Below are positions 20,948-27,834 of a DNA stretch of 28,633 bases, in pieces. Made by a program: the position numbers and the translations under genes. Below the pieces are notes generated by a model. It had not been told where the DNA came from. It saw only the letters and a program-made list of their open reading frames with translations, and searched no databases. The DNA comes from a virus: positions 1 to 28,633 of the IMG/VR virus record IMGVR_UViG_3300031774_000103; one strand, written 5' to 3'. The first letter of the stretch is position 1; each line of letters opens with the position of its first letter.

Positions 20948-21802
20948 TTAATCTCCTGTCCTTGTAAATCCGTTATTATCTATTGCTGTTCCTGCACTAC
21001 CGCCTGACCCACCAGAGCCTAGTCCATCACCTGATTGACCGCTTTGTCCAGAAGAACCATTATTGCCTACTGTACCTCCATTTCCTCCAGAGCCAGCAGT
21101 TGTTGTTCCTCGGCTTCCACCTGCTATTGCACCAATACCGCCACCACCAGCAGCAGTTAAAGTTCCTGCTCCACCATTAGCAGATTGTCTTTCACATCCA
21201 GAGCCACTACATTCTGCATTTCTTGAACCAGCAGAGCCAAAAGATTGTCCTCCTCCGCCTCCACCACCTCCAGCGTGGTCACGGTCAGAGAAACTTTGGT
21301 CATCAGTCGAACCACCGCCTCCTCCACCGCCTCCTCCTCCACCGAGGATAGAGCCGTTGTTGTCTAAAGTAATATTCTTCTCTAGCTTTAAAGCTGTGCC
21401 ACCACTACCACCAGACGAGCCATTTGCAGCAGAGCCACCTCCATTTCCTCCTGACCCTCCAGCACCATAAATATAGCCATTGTTAATAATAGTAAGAACA
21501 CCAGCAACACCATTTCCAGTAAGTAAAGCAGGAGTGCTAGTTGAATCTGAATAAACATAAACACCAGAGTTAATGACTACATCTACATCACCTAATTTTT
21601 GGTCAGAAGTAAGTACAGTATCTAGGTCTAATTTATTAACATTACTTGAAACTGTATAAGTATATTTCCTTTGATAAAAAGGCTTCCAAGAACCACCATC
21701 TTTGACACTAGCAGTTAATACTTCTTTCCAAGCACCGCCATCTTTGACAGAAACCTTTGTAGGTTCTTTCCAAGTTCCAGAATCGTTTATCTTTAAAGTC
21801 AT
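20948..21802 (-). CDS. Glycine-rich adhesin-like tail protein with 14-residue repeats
   Basis: 284 residues. The N-terminus holds three repeats with an exact 14-residue period: DSGTWK (7-12), DGGAWK (21-26) and DGGSWK (35-40), a motif seen at the start of phage fibre and appendage proteins. A beta-type middle (to about 110) is followed by long glycine runs, including 11 consecutive Gly, broken by Ser/Thr/Asn loops. This pattern is like the polyglycine-helix sandwich of T-even gp38-type receptor adhesins. Two cysteines (AECSGSGCER) may pair. It probably binds the host surface. The proline-rich frame on the other strand is only its mirror. Confidence 0.75.
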   Translation of the reverse strand: MTLKINDSGTWKEPTKVSVKDGGAWKEVLTASVKDGGSWKPFYQRKYTYTVSSNVNKLDLDTVLTSDQKLGDVDVVINSGVYVYSDSTSTPALLTGNGVAGVLTIINNGYIYGAGGSGGNGGGSAANGSSGGSGGTALKLEKNITLDNNGSILGGGGGGGGGGGSTDDQSFSDRDHAGGGGGGGGQSFGSAGSRNAECSGSGCERQSANGGAGTLTAAGGGGIGAIAGGSRGTTTAGSGGNGGTVGNNGSSGQSGQSGDGLGSGGSGGSAGTAIDNNGFTRTGD

Positions 21803-21803
21803 A

Positions 21804-22139
21804 TTAGCTTGCTACTTGATACCAAATATCTCCGTTAGACCCACCACTTGCAGCAGAAGTGCTAACTGTTCTAGCACCATCTCCGTTCGTACCTAAATTT
21901 CCTATCTCAGTTTGAACATAAGCTGTTGTTGCTACTTGTGTTGTGTTTGTATTTGCTGAAGCAGTAGTTGCACTAAATGCTTCTGAGGCATCCCCATTAA
22001 TGTCTGCTTTAGTATTTACTGCTGTTTCTATTGCTGAAAATTCAGTGTGAAAATCAGCTCCGGATATTACTTTTGCTGCATCTGAGTCAGCTAAATTATC
22101 TTTGCCTGACCAAGCCACAACTTTTGAATAGTCTGCCAT
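21804..22139 (-). CDS. Tail fibre-type small protein
   Basis: 111 residues, starting at 22139 where the previous gene stops. It contains ATTASANTNTTQVATTAYVQ (about 58-77), a repeat type common in phage tail fibre proteins. A charged N-terminus (WSGKDNLADSDAAKVISGAD) and a C-terminus with SGGSNGDIWYQVAS (a typical fibre end) surround it. Located between nozzle and adhesin genes, it may connect the Gly-rich adhesin to the tail. No signal or membrane segment. Confidence 0.75.
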   Translation of the reverse strand: MADYSKVVAWSGKDNLADSDAAKVISGADFHTEFSAIETAVNTKADINGDASEAFSATTASANTNTTQVATTAYVQTEIGNLGTNGDGARTVSTSAASGGSNGDIWYQVAS

Positions 22140-23812
22140 TATCTTATTTTCCCTTGTTTATGTAAAAGTGTTAAGTCTTGTAAAGACGCATCATAACCAT
22201 TACTTTGAATGCTTATAGATATTTTTAAATTTTTTGCTGAACCTGTAAGAGGTGTCTTATATTCTTGTAATCCATATACAGGTTTATATGTAGATGCAAC
22301 TGAGTGTAATGTAGCATTGTGTCCACTACCTGCGTGAGCACCGCTTGCATTTAGAGCTCCGTATAAAGAACTTGACGCCCCCCATAAAGATGTTGTACCT
22401 GTAGTTGTAGGATTTAGGGTTATAGATGTAGTTTTAGACGGAGAAGAACTATAGTCTTTATACCATTTTAATCCTAAGTTAGCACCAGAGCCACCTTCTA
22501 TAACCATAAATAATCTTTTTAACAAAGACGCACCTACAGACTCTCCTAGATTTACCCAAGTAGTTTCAAAGCTACCTGTATAAGAAGCATAACTATATGT
22601 AGTGCCATTAGCTGCTAAGTCTGAATCATAATATCCTTCATAAGTAGCAATACTTCCGTCTTTCTGTCCTACTAGCATACCATAAGTATCTGTGTAGGCT
22701 ATGCTTGCAGGTTCTCTATCTAAATCAAATGTCCAAGTAGTTATTCTAGGAGCTTGATTAGGAGTTAAATGTTTAAAGTCAAAGACATAAGTAATGTTAC
22801 TAGCAGTAAAAGTCATTACATATATTCCTTCGTTCTCTATATAAGCTGACTTAACTTCTGTACTTTGACCTATGTTTCTAATTAATGTGTCTTTAACATT
22901 TACTGATAAATCAGTTAGCGGTACTTTATCTTTTTCAGATGTACGAGCTAGTGACCTAAGACCAGTAGAAGATAAGAATACTAAATCATCTCCAATGTGT
23001 TGTACTGAATCTCTAGCTACACAGCCTACTCCTCGTATAACTTCATTAAGTTTCATACTACCTACAACATCAGGACTTTCATAGATAGCTATGTTGTTCT
23101 TACCAAATACAGCAAGTTGTCCGTAAAACGGAGCAATAGCTATTATGTCATCTCTACCCCAAACTTTCTTTAAATCAAAAGAACCACCACCACTACTAGT
23201 AGTATAGTCATCAGAGTCTAACAGAGCAGAATAATGCAATACATCTTTTTCTTCTGCTACACCACCAACCCACATACGACCATAGAATCCTACACCACAA
23301 CTAGGTTTAAATTCACCTGACGATACAGTAGCAGGTCTAGTAGCATTATCAAAAGCTGCCCATTTAGAACCTGAACCTTGTGAACCGTCGTATCTCTGCG
23401 GTACTGTGTCTTCGTGTAAACAAGTAAGTCTACCATTAAAGTTTATAAACTGCCAATTACCATCTGTACCCGTAACTGTGTGTTTTGTGTCCGCACTTCC
23501 TGTAGGAAACGCAGCATCAGGTGTTGTAAAATCTACAGTGTATATACTTGTACCGTGACTAGCAAATATTTTTTTAACTTGACCGTCTTGATGTTCTATA
23601 ATACTTTTAATAGCAACTCCATTAGGAGCTGCAACATTAGGTGCTATTTTTTGTTTAAATCCTTTGCGTAGAGATATACGACCTGATTCTCTAATCACAA
23701 CATTTTCTGCCTTAGTTAAATAAGATGGGTCTAATGACGCAGGATTAGCTTGTGTGTTTAATCCGTTAAGACCTATGTTAGTTAAGGACTGGTACTGTAA
23801 TTGCTTAGCCAT
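22139..23812 (-). CDS. Tail nozzle protein, tail tubular protein B (T7 gp12-like)
   Basis: 557 residues. The N-terminal segment NGLNTQANPASLDPSYLTKA, followed by ENVVIRESGRISLRKGF, is the typical opening of podoviral gp12-type proteins. The rest is beta-rich with Ser/Thr/Gly repeats and many short strands, as expected for a propeller-like nozzle that closes the tail tube. T7 gp12 is longer (794). The start overlaps the stop of the gp11-like gene by one base (TAATG). Confidence comes from the N-terminal signature and the partner gene. Confidence 0.9.
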   Translation of the reverse strand: MAKQLQYQSLTNIGLNGLNTQANPASLDPSYLTKAENVVIRESGRISLRKGFKQKIAPNVAAPNGVAIKSIIEHQDGQVKKIFASHGTSIYTVDFTTPDAAFPTGSADTKHTVTGTDGNWQFINFNGRLTCLHEDTVPQRYDGSQGSGSKWAAFDNATRPATVSSGEFKPSCGVGFYGRMWVGGVAEEKDVLHYSALLDSDDYTTSSGGGSFDLKKVWGRDDIIAIAPFYGQLAVFGKNNIAIYESPDVVGSMKLNEVIRGVGCVARDSVQHIGDDLVFLSSTGLRSLARTSEKDKVPLTDLSVNVKDTLIRNIGQSTEVKSAYIENEGIYVMTFTASNITYVFDFKHLTPNQAPRITTWTFDLDREPASIAYTDTYGMLVGQKDGSIATYEGYYDSDLAANGTTYSYASYTGSFETTWVNLGESVGASLLKRLFMVIEGGSGANLGLKWYKDYSSSPSKTTSITLNPTTTGTTSLWGASSSLYGALNASGAHAGSGHNATLHSVASTYKPVYGLQEYKTPLTGSAKNLKISISIQSNGYDASLQDLTLLHKQGKIR

Positions 23813-24492
23813 TATTGGTAATTAGTAGTTACAAACCATTCGTTTTCATATTGAGTGTTTCCACTGTCTAACATCACTGCTTGTGCTAAAGAGCTTGCTG
23901 CTTCTTGTGCAGCTATAGATGATTGTGTTCCACCATCTTCACCACGTTCTGCTACAGCACGAGCATAAGCACCTAAGATTACAGGCTTAGACGGTATCTT
24001 AATACTTGTAGTAGACGAGGTTAATTCGTCTTGATACTTAACTATATCAAAAGATATTGTCTGAGCTTCTGTAGGTATAGGAGATAAATCTACTTTAAGA
24101 TTATTAGAACTATCTGCCCCGTTAAAAGCATAGTAACTAGGTTCTCCTGTAGGGTCAGTAGGATACTTAATACTGTTTATGTAATGTTGTGTCACCGGTG
24201 ACAAACTATTACCAGTAGAATTGTTAGTTACATCTAACACTTTAAACTCTTGACCAGAAGATAAGTTATAATTTTTTGTAGCTGCTACAGTAGAAACATT
24301 AACTGTCTCTCTTAGAACTAACCAATCGTGGTAAGACTCTATACTTCTCTTAGCATCGTTAATTAAAGAGCCTATAACTTTCTGATAATCGTTTACTGTA
24401 GAACTATCATTAATAGCTCCAGACCAATCAGAAGCTACTGTGTCTTCTCTTAGTCTTATTAATACTTGATTTATTAGTTCTCTGTATGTCAT
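23812..24492 (-). CDS. Tail adaptor, tail tubular protein A (T7 gp11-like)
   Basis: 226 residues, near the size of T7 gp11 (196). The N-terminus MTYRELINQVLIRLREDTV and the following helical part (VIGSLINDAKRSIESYHDWL) are typical of the gp11 gatekeeper that joins portal and nozzle. A beta-rich insert and a C-terminal helix with ARAVAERGEDGG (about 176-187) complete the pattern. Palindrome copy 8 lies in this gene and is read as SPVT. Confidence 0.9.
   Translation of the reverse strand: MTYRELINQVLIRLREDTVASDWSGAINDSSTVNDYQKVIGSLINDAKRSIESYHDWLVLRETVNVSTVAATKNYNLSSGQEFKVLDVTNNSTGNSLSPVTQHYINSIKYPTDPTGEPSYYAFNGADSSNNLKVDLSPIPTEAQTISFDIVKYQDELTSSTTSIKIPSKPVILGAYARAVAERGEDGGTQSSIAAQEAASSLAQAVMLDSGNTQYENEWFVTTNYQ
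24190..24203. repeat. 14-bp palindrome TGTCACCGGTGACA, copy 8 (in the gp11-like gene)
   Basis: Perfect copy and the only one found in the late arm; it codes SPVT on the minus strand. Confidence 0.85.
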
Positions 24493-24930
24493 CTATTTTC
24501 CTTTTGCTAGTTGAGCTCCAAAGTAAAACTCTATAATCATTGTTGCCCATCCAAAGATTTCATCCATCTTTAAAACTGAGCCTGCCTGTATTTCTATGTA
24601 CTCTACTATGTCTGGTGTAAACTGTATTCCAAAGAAACTAAACCCTTCTATAGTATTAGGTATTACTGTTGGCACATTAAAGAACACAGGTGCTACCTGA
24701 GTAAATATAATTAATGCTAGTATGACAAATATAATGACTCGTCTGTTAAGTGCAGCCATTGGACTCTCTTTGTCTGCTTTATCCCTAGCTTGGTTTATAG
24801 AATCATTGCGTGCCTGCAAGTTCTGTATCATTAGTTTTTGGTTTTCTGCTGCTGCTTGGCTCTTAAGTGCAAACAACTTAGCTACAAAACCTAGTGCTAT
24901 TGGTGCTACATTAGTCAAGAATGCTATCAT
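24493..24930 (-). CDS. Membrane protein, 145 residues (holin-like candidate)
   Basis: The start at 24930 is chosen: it overlaps the previous stop (ATGA) with AGGTTAG upstream; the longer form from 25005 lies in the neighbouring gene. Hydrophobic segments: residues about 2-22 (IAFLTNVAPIALGFVAKLFA), about 65-83 (VIIFVILALIIFTQVAPVFF) and a weaker C-terminal one (FGWATMIIEFYFGAQLA). Between the first two lies a charged helix. Three spans and a small size recall three-TM phage holins; the C-terminal GWATMIIEFYFGAQLAKG is typical of membrane-bound phage proteins in this place. Lysis role not proven. Confidence 0.75.
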   Translation of the reverse strand: MIAFLTNVAPIALGFVAKLFALKSQAAAENQKLMIQNLQARNDSINQARDKADKESPMAALNRRVIIFVILALIIFTQVAPVFFNVPTVIPNTIEGFSFFGIQFTPDIVEYIEIQAGSVLKMDEIFGWATMIIEFYFGAQLAKGK

Positions 24931-25136
24931 ATTGCTAACCTCATTGCCTCTAGAATTCCTACTTGTCCTATGATATACCAAGCAAACGCACCAAAGACAC
25001 CCCATTTAATCTGAAGTAAAGAAGTGTTAATCTTTTGTATACATAAGTTAGTATCGTCAATCTTGCTAAACAGTTTACCTATTTGAGAAGTATGTTTGTC
25101 TAGCTGTAATTGCATACGATTAAGTTTGTCGTCCAT
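24927..25136 (-). CDS. Small coiled-coil and membrane protein, 69 residues
   Basis: The first 45 residues form an amphipathic coiled coil (MDDKLNRMQLQLDKHTSQIG onwards), followed by one C-terminal membrane segment (WGVFGAFAWYIIGQVGIL). It overlaps the next gene by ATGA. A tail-anchored protein of this kind beside a holin-like gene could be part of the lysis or membrane-fusion set. The ribosome binding site is weak. Confidence 0.75.
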   Translation of the reverse strand: MDDKLNRMQLQLDKHTSQIGKLFSKIDDTNLCIQKINTSLLQIKWGVFGAFAWYIIGQVGILEAMRLAI

Positions 25137-25138
25137 AA

Positions 25139-25288
25139 TTATTTACCCACATTTTTCATAGCTACTCTGTGTGACTCAGTAAAACTTAATCCTTTTCTCA
25201 TAAGCCTTTTCATCTCTTCCATATGTTTCTTGCTGTGATGTTTTTTATGCTTATCTAGAGTAGCTAATTGTCTTTTAGTAAGTGCCAT
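25139..25288 (-). CDS. Small, very basic protein, 49 residues
   Basis: ATG at 25288 (minus). MALTKRQLATLDKHKKHHSK, then a helix KKHMEEMKRLMRKGLSFTES, ending in MKNVGK. Nearly the same small His/Lys-rich protein recurs, as I recall, in cyanophage and other marine phage genomes, with function unknown. The composition suggests binding DNA, RNA or membrane phospholipids. The stop is 2 nt before the next ATG. Confidence 0.82.
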   Translation of the reverse strand: MALTKRQLATLDKHKKHHSKKHMEEMKRLMRKGLSFTESHRVAMKNVGK

Positions 25289-25344
25289 TATTTTTTCTTC
25301 TTCTTGCCTTTAGGTTTTTTATAAGGTGTTTTACCATATCCCAT
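25288..25344 (-). CDS. Tiny basic ORF, 18 residues
   Basis: ATG at 25344 with a good AGGAG ribosome binding site 6 nt upstream. The product is MGYGKTPYKKPKGKKKKK; its stop overlaps the next start by one base (TAATG). Tiny Gly-Tyr-Lys proteins of this type occur in marine phages and are easily missed. The coupling and ribosome binding site support translation; the small size keeps confidence low. Confidence 0.45.
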   Translation of the reverse strand: MGYGKTPYKKPKGKKKKK

Positions 25345-25353
25345 AATATCTCC

Positions 25354-25842
25354 TTAGTTTGCTAGTGGATTGTCTAATGCTCGTTGTAATTTATTACCAA
25401 GCCTTTCTTCTAACTCTTTAATCTTCCTATCTGTGTCAGAATAAAGAGCATCTCTTCTGGCATCAAATCTCTCGCCAGCTATGTCAATAGTCTCATCTAT
25501 TTCATCTTGTGAACTATTAACTTTATCTTCTAATCTTTCCATCAAGGCTTCTTGTCTAGTTAAGTCATCCTTTAAATCATTCTTTATAGACCTAGTGTAG
25601 TCTCTAGCTTGCTCAACTGAATCACTCACACTTACTAAAGTCTCTTCTATAACTGCTATGTTTTTTTCTATGGTAGATAAATCAGGTGATTCAAATGCAG
25701 CAATCTTAGCTTCCATATCTAAGTATCTCTGATATATTTCAAAACCACCCCACAGAGCTCCAAGGATTGTCCCTAAGAGAGGTATTATTAGTAGAGCCTT
25801 ACTACCCCCTACCTTGACTCCTGCGTACTCTATTTCTGCCAT
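25354..25842 (-). CDS. Membrane-anchored coiled-coil protein, 162 residues
   Basis: One N-terminal membrane segment (about 17-37, ALLIIPLLGTILGALWGGFE), then about 115 residues of long, highly charged coiled coil (DLSTIEKNIAVIEETLVSVS onwards; KIKELEERLGNKLQRAL at the end). This is the layout of an inner-membrane spanin (Rz) with a periplasmic coiled coil, but many structural phage proteins share it and no adjacent outer-membrane lipoprotein is present. It overlaps the next gene's end by 13 nt. Confidence 0.78.
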   Translation of the reverse strand: MAEIEYAGVKVGGSKALLIIPLLGTILGALWGGFEIYQRYLDMEAKIAAFESPDLSTIEKNIAVIEETLVSVSDSVEQARDYTRSIKNDLKDDLTRQEALMERLEDKVNSSQDEIDETIDIAGERFDARRDALYSDTDRKIKELEERLGNKLQRALDNPLAN

Positions 25843-27299
25843 TGTAAATCCATCAGTTTATTATGTAGTATTTCGTTAGCCAATCCGTTTCTTAATCCTC
25901 TTTGATTGTCTGGTATGTCCTTGTCTAAATATATACCTTTGTCTTTATAAAATACACCATCAATAAGTAGTTGTGTGTTATAACTATTAAAGCCAGCATT
26001 AAAGTTTAAAAGTGCAAGTATAAGACTTTGTAGTTTTTGTTGTTCTTCTAGTGATGCAGCCTCACCCATTTCTACTGCAAGATTCTTTAGCTTGTTACCT
26101 ATAATCTCACGCATCTTTTCTTTCTTACTAGCTTTCTTAGCTGCTTTCTTTAATACTGGTTGCTCTACAACTTCTACTACCGCTTCTTGTTCTGGCTCTT
26201 CTTCTGTTTGTTCTTCTTGTACGGTGTCTTCTTCTGGCTCTGGCTCATCAAGTTCCTCTTCTATTGGTTCTTCTAAAGGTTCTTCTTCTAACTCTGGCTC
26301 TAAGAATTCTTCTAACTCTGCTTCTATTTCCTCTATTAATTCTTCTTGTGCTATCTCTTCAAACAAGTCTTCCATTTCTGGTATAGCTTCTTCTATTGTA
26401 GTAGCAATTAAAGTGTAGTCATCCAACGGTTCTATTTCTATTACTTGAAAAACCTCTGGCTCTTCCAAGACGAATATTGATTCAATACTTTCCTCATCAT
26501 CTTCCCAAACTTCTGGTATATCTTCCTCAACATATTCTTCTATGTAAGCATCGTCCCAGCCATCACATCCGTAATCATACAAAGGGTCCAATGCACATTG
26601 TTGATTATACACATTGTCAGCATAGACTTGAGGATAGTATAAACAACTGATATGACTGTCTGGTATTACACTGCATACACTTTCTCCGTTTGCTATTTCT
26701 ACTGGGTCATCTTCTTGACTGTTCCAAAAGATTGCTCCGTTAGTAGGGTGGTTATAGAACCATTGTTCATACTCACCTAAACTTAAATCTCCAACTACTG
26801 CTACTGTTACTGCGTGGTTATTTATTTGTACCTGCTCATAGTTTACATCTATGTTACCCATCGGGTATATTGTTAGGTCAAATGTGTTACTTGTGTTTCT
26901 GTCGTAATACTCTGATAAGTTTTCCCACATATACTTTTGGAAAGTCTCATCACCTTGTGTATAAAATTTACCTATACCTGTGTCTATTAAATCTGTGTTC
27001 CAAGGCATTATAGTGTAATTAAATCTTACACCTGTAAATGAACTTAGGTCCTGTCCGTGACAACACAACCCATCATATACAATGCCAGTACCGGGTACAT
27101 CAAGAGGGTCAAGAAACCCCACAACACCGTTACTAAACATAAAGCTAGTGACATAACTATTTCCATAAAAAGGAAAAGTAAAGTCAAGAGGTACTTCCAC
27201 CCAGCCATCATCTGCAATCTGATGCTCAATTATCTCCGGGTCAGACCACGAGGATAGCGAGCAAGATAACACCAAGAATGCCACTAACCAACTTTTCAA
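25830..27299 (-). CDS. Exported protein with nidogen-like beta domain and Glu-rich linker, 489 residues
   Basis: Start is TTG at 27299, supported by GAGGAG 6 nt upstream. A signal peptide (MKSWLVAFLVLSCSLSSWSD) is followed by a beta-rich domain with DFTFPFYGNSYVTSFMFSNG, VVGFLDP and MPWNTDL (about 38-105), similar in pattern to NIDO/PEP-like beta domains. Six or so cysteines lie between about 79 and 250. Residues about 255-375 are extremely rich in Glu/Asp/Pro, then a Lys-rich basic patch (KKAAKKASKKEK) and a helical C-terminal domain. Secreted to the periplasm or surface, it could be a virion decoration or host-surface protein. The function is unknown. Confidence 0.82.
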   Translation of the reverse strand: MKSWLVAFLVLSCSLSSWSDPEIIEHQIADDGWVEVPLDFTFPFYGNSYVTSFMFSNGVVGFLDPLDVPGTGIVYDGLCCHGQDLSSFTGVRFNYTIMPWNTDLIDTGIGKFYTQGDETFQKYMWENLSEYYDRNTSNTFDLTIYPMGNIDVNYEQVQINNHAVTVAVVGDLSLGEYEQWFYNHPTNGAIFWNSQEDDPVEIANGESVCSVIPDSHISCLYYPQVYADNVYNQQCALDPLYDYGCDGWDDAYIEEYVEEDIPEVWEDDEESIESIFVLEEPEVFQVIEIEPLDDYTLIATTIEEAIPEMEDLFEEIAQEELIEEIEAELEEFLEPELEEEPLEEPIEEELDEPEPEEDTVQEEQTEEEPEQEAVVEVVEQPVLKKAAKKASKKEKMREIIGNKLKNLAVEMGEAASLEEQQKLQSLILALLNFNAGFNSYNTQLLIDGVFYKDKGIYLDKDIPDNQRGLRNGLANEILHNKLMDLQWQK

Positions 27300-27834
27300 G
27301 AAATACTCCTCTGTTCATATTAGAAGATTGTTGTTTCTCTGGAATCTTCTTAGGGTTCAGTCTCCATTCTGCTGTAGCTTCTTGTCCTATTAGTCCCTCA
27401 CCTGTAGTGGGCGAGTTTATCGGGCAGGGGGTCCCGGCAAATTTCATTGCGTCATACACCGACCTCGTTTGACACATTAAAGCAACTGCTGCTACCTTCA
27501 TACCCATATCATAGAGTACCTTTGCATTCTTAAGCCTCATACAGTTCTCATCTGTGTAAGCCTGTCCTGTGCTGATACCTAGTATCTGTGTCTGTACTGC
27601 TCCACTAACTCCTACCATACATAAGTCACTATTACTTGCGTTAATGCTCGGACTAATTGCACTAGGTGGGTTTGTCCTTATTGTACTCTTAGTGTCTGTG
27701 CTTGTTGTTACTGTACTATTACTTGTACTGTTTGTAACAATTGGGTCAGCAGCCATTACTGGCAATACAAACACTATCCAGAAACAGGCTACAATGCCAA
27801 GTGCAATTACATTATTCCGAAGGCGGGAAGACAT
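27241..27834 (-). CDS. Exported Ser/Thr-rich protein with C-terminal membrane anchor, 197 residues
   Basis: Start overlaps the previous stop by one base (TAATG). A signal peptide (about 1-29, ending VMA-ADP) is followed by a Thr/Ser-rich linker (TNSTSNSTVTTSTDTKSTIR), a Cys-containing domain (NSDLCMVGVSGAVQTQILGI, then ENCMRLKNAKVL and ALMCQTRSVYDAMKF; four Cys), and a C-terminal membrane segment (LVSGILGVILLAILVV). The last 59 nt overlap the next gene in another frame. The family seems to recur in marine phages; function unknown. A periplasmic, membrane-tethered role is likely. Confidence 0.82.
   Translation of the reverse strand: MSSRLRNNVIALGIVACFWIVFVLPVMAADPIVTNSTSNSTVTTSTDTKSTIRTNPPSAISPSINASNSDLCMVGVSGAVQTQILGISTGQAYTDENCMRLKNAKVLYDMGMKVAAVALMCQTRSVYDAMKFAGTPCPINSPTTGEGLIGQEATAEWRLNPKKIPEKQQSSNMNRGVFLEKLVSGILGVILLAILVV

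Noticed and set aside
21063-21470. Proline-rich plus-strand frame of 135 codons
   Set aside because: Complement of the glycine codons of the adhesin (GGN/NCC); no ribosome binding site.
26092-26418. Serine-rich plus-strand frame of 108 codons
   Set aside because: Complement of the Glu-rich segment of the exported protein.
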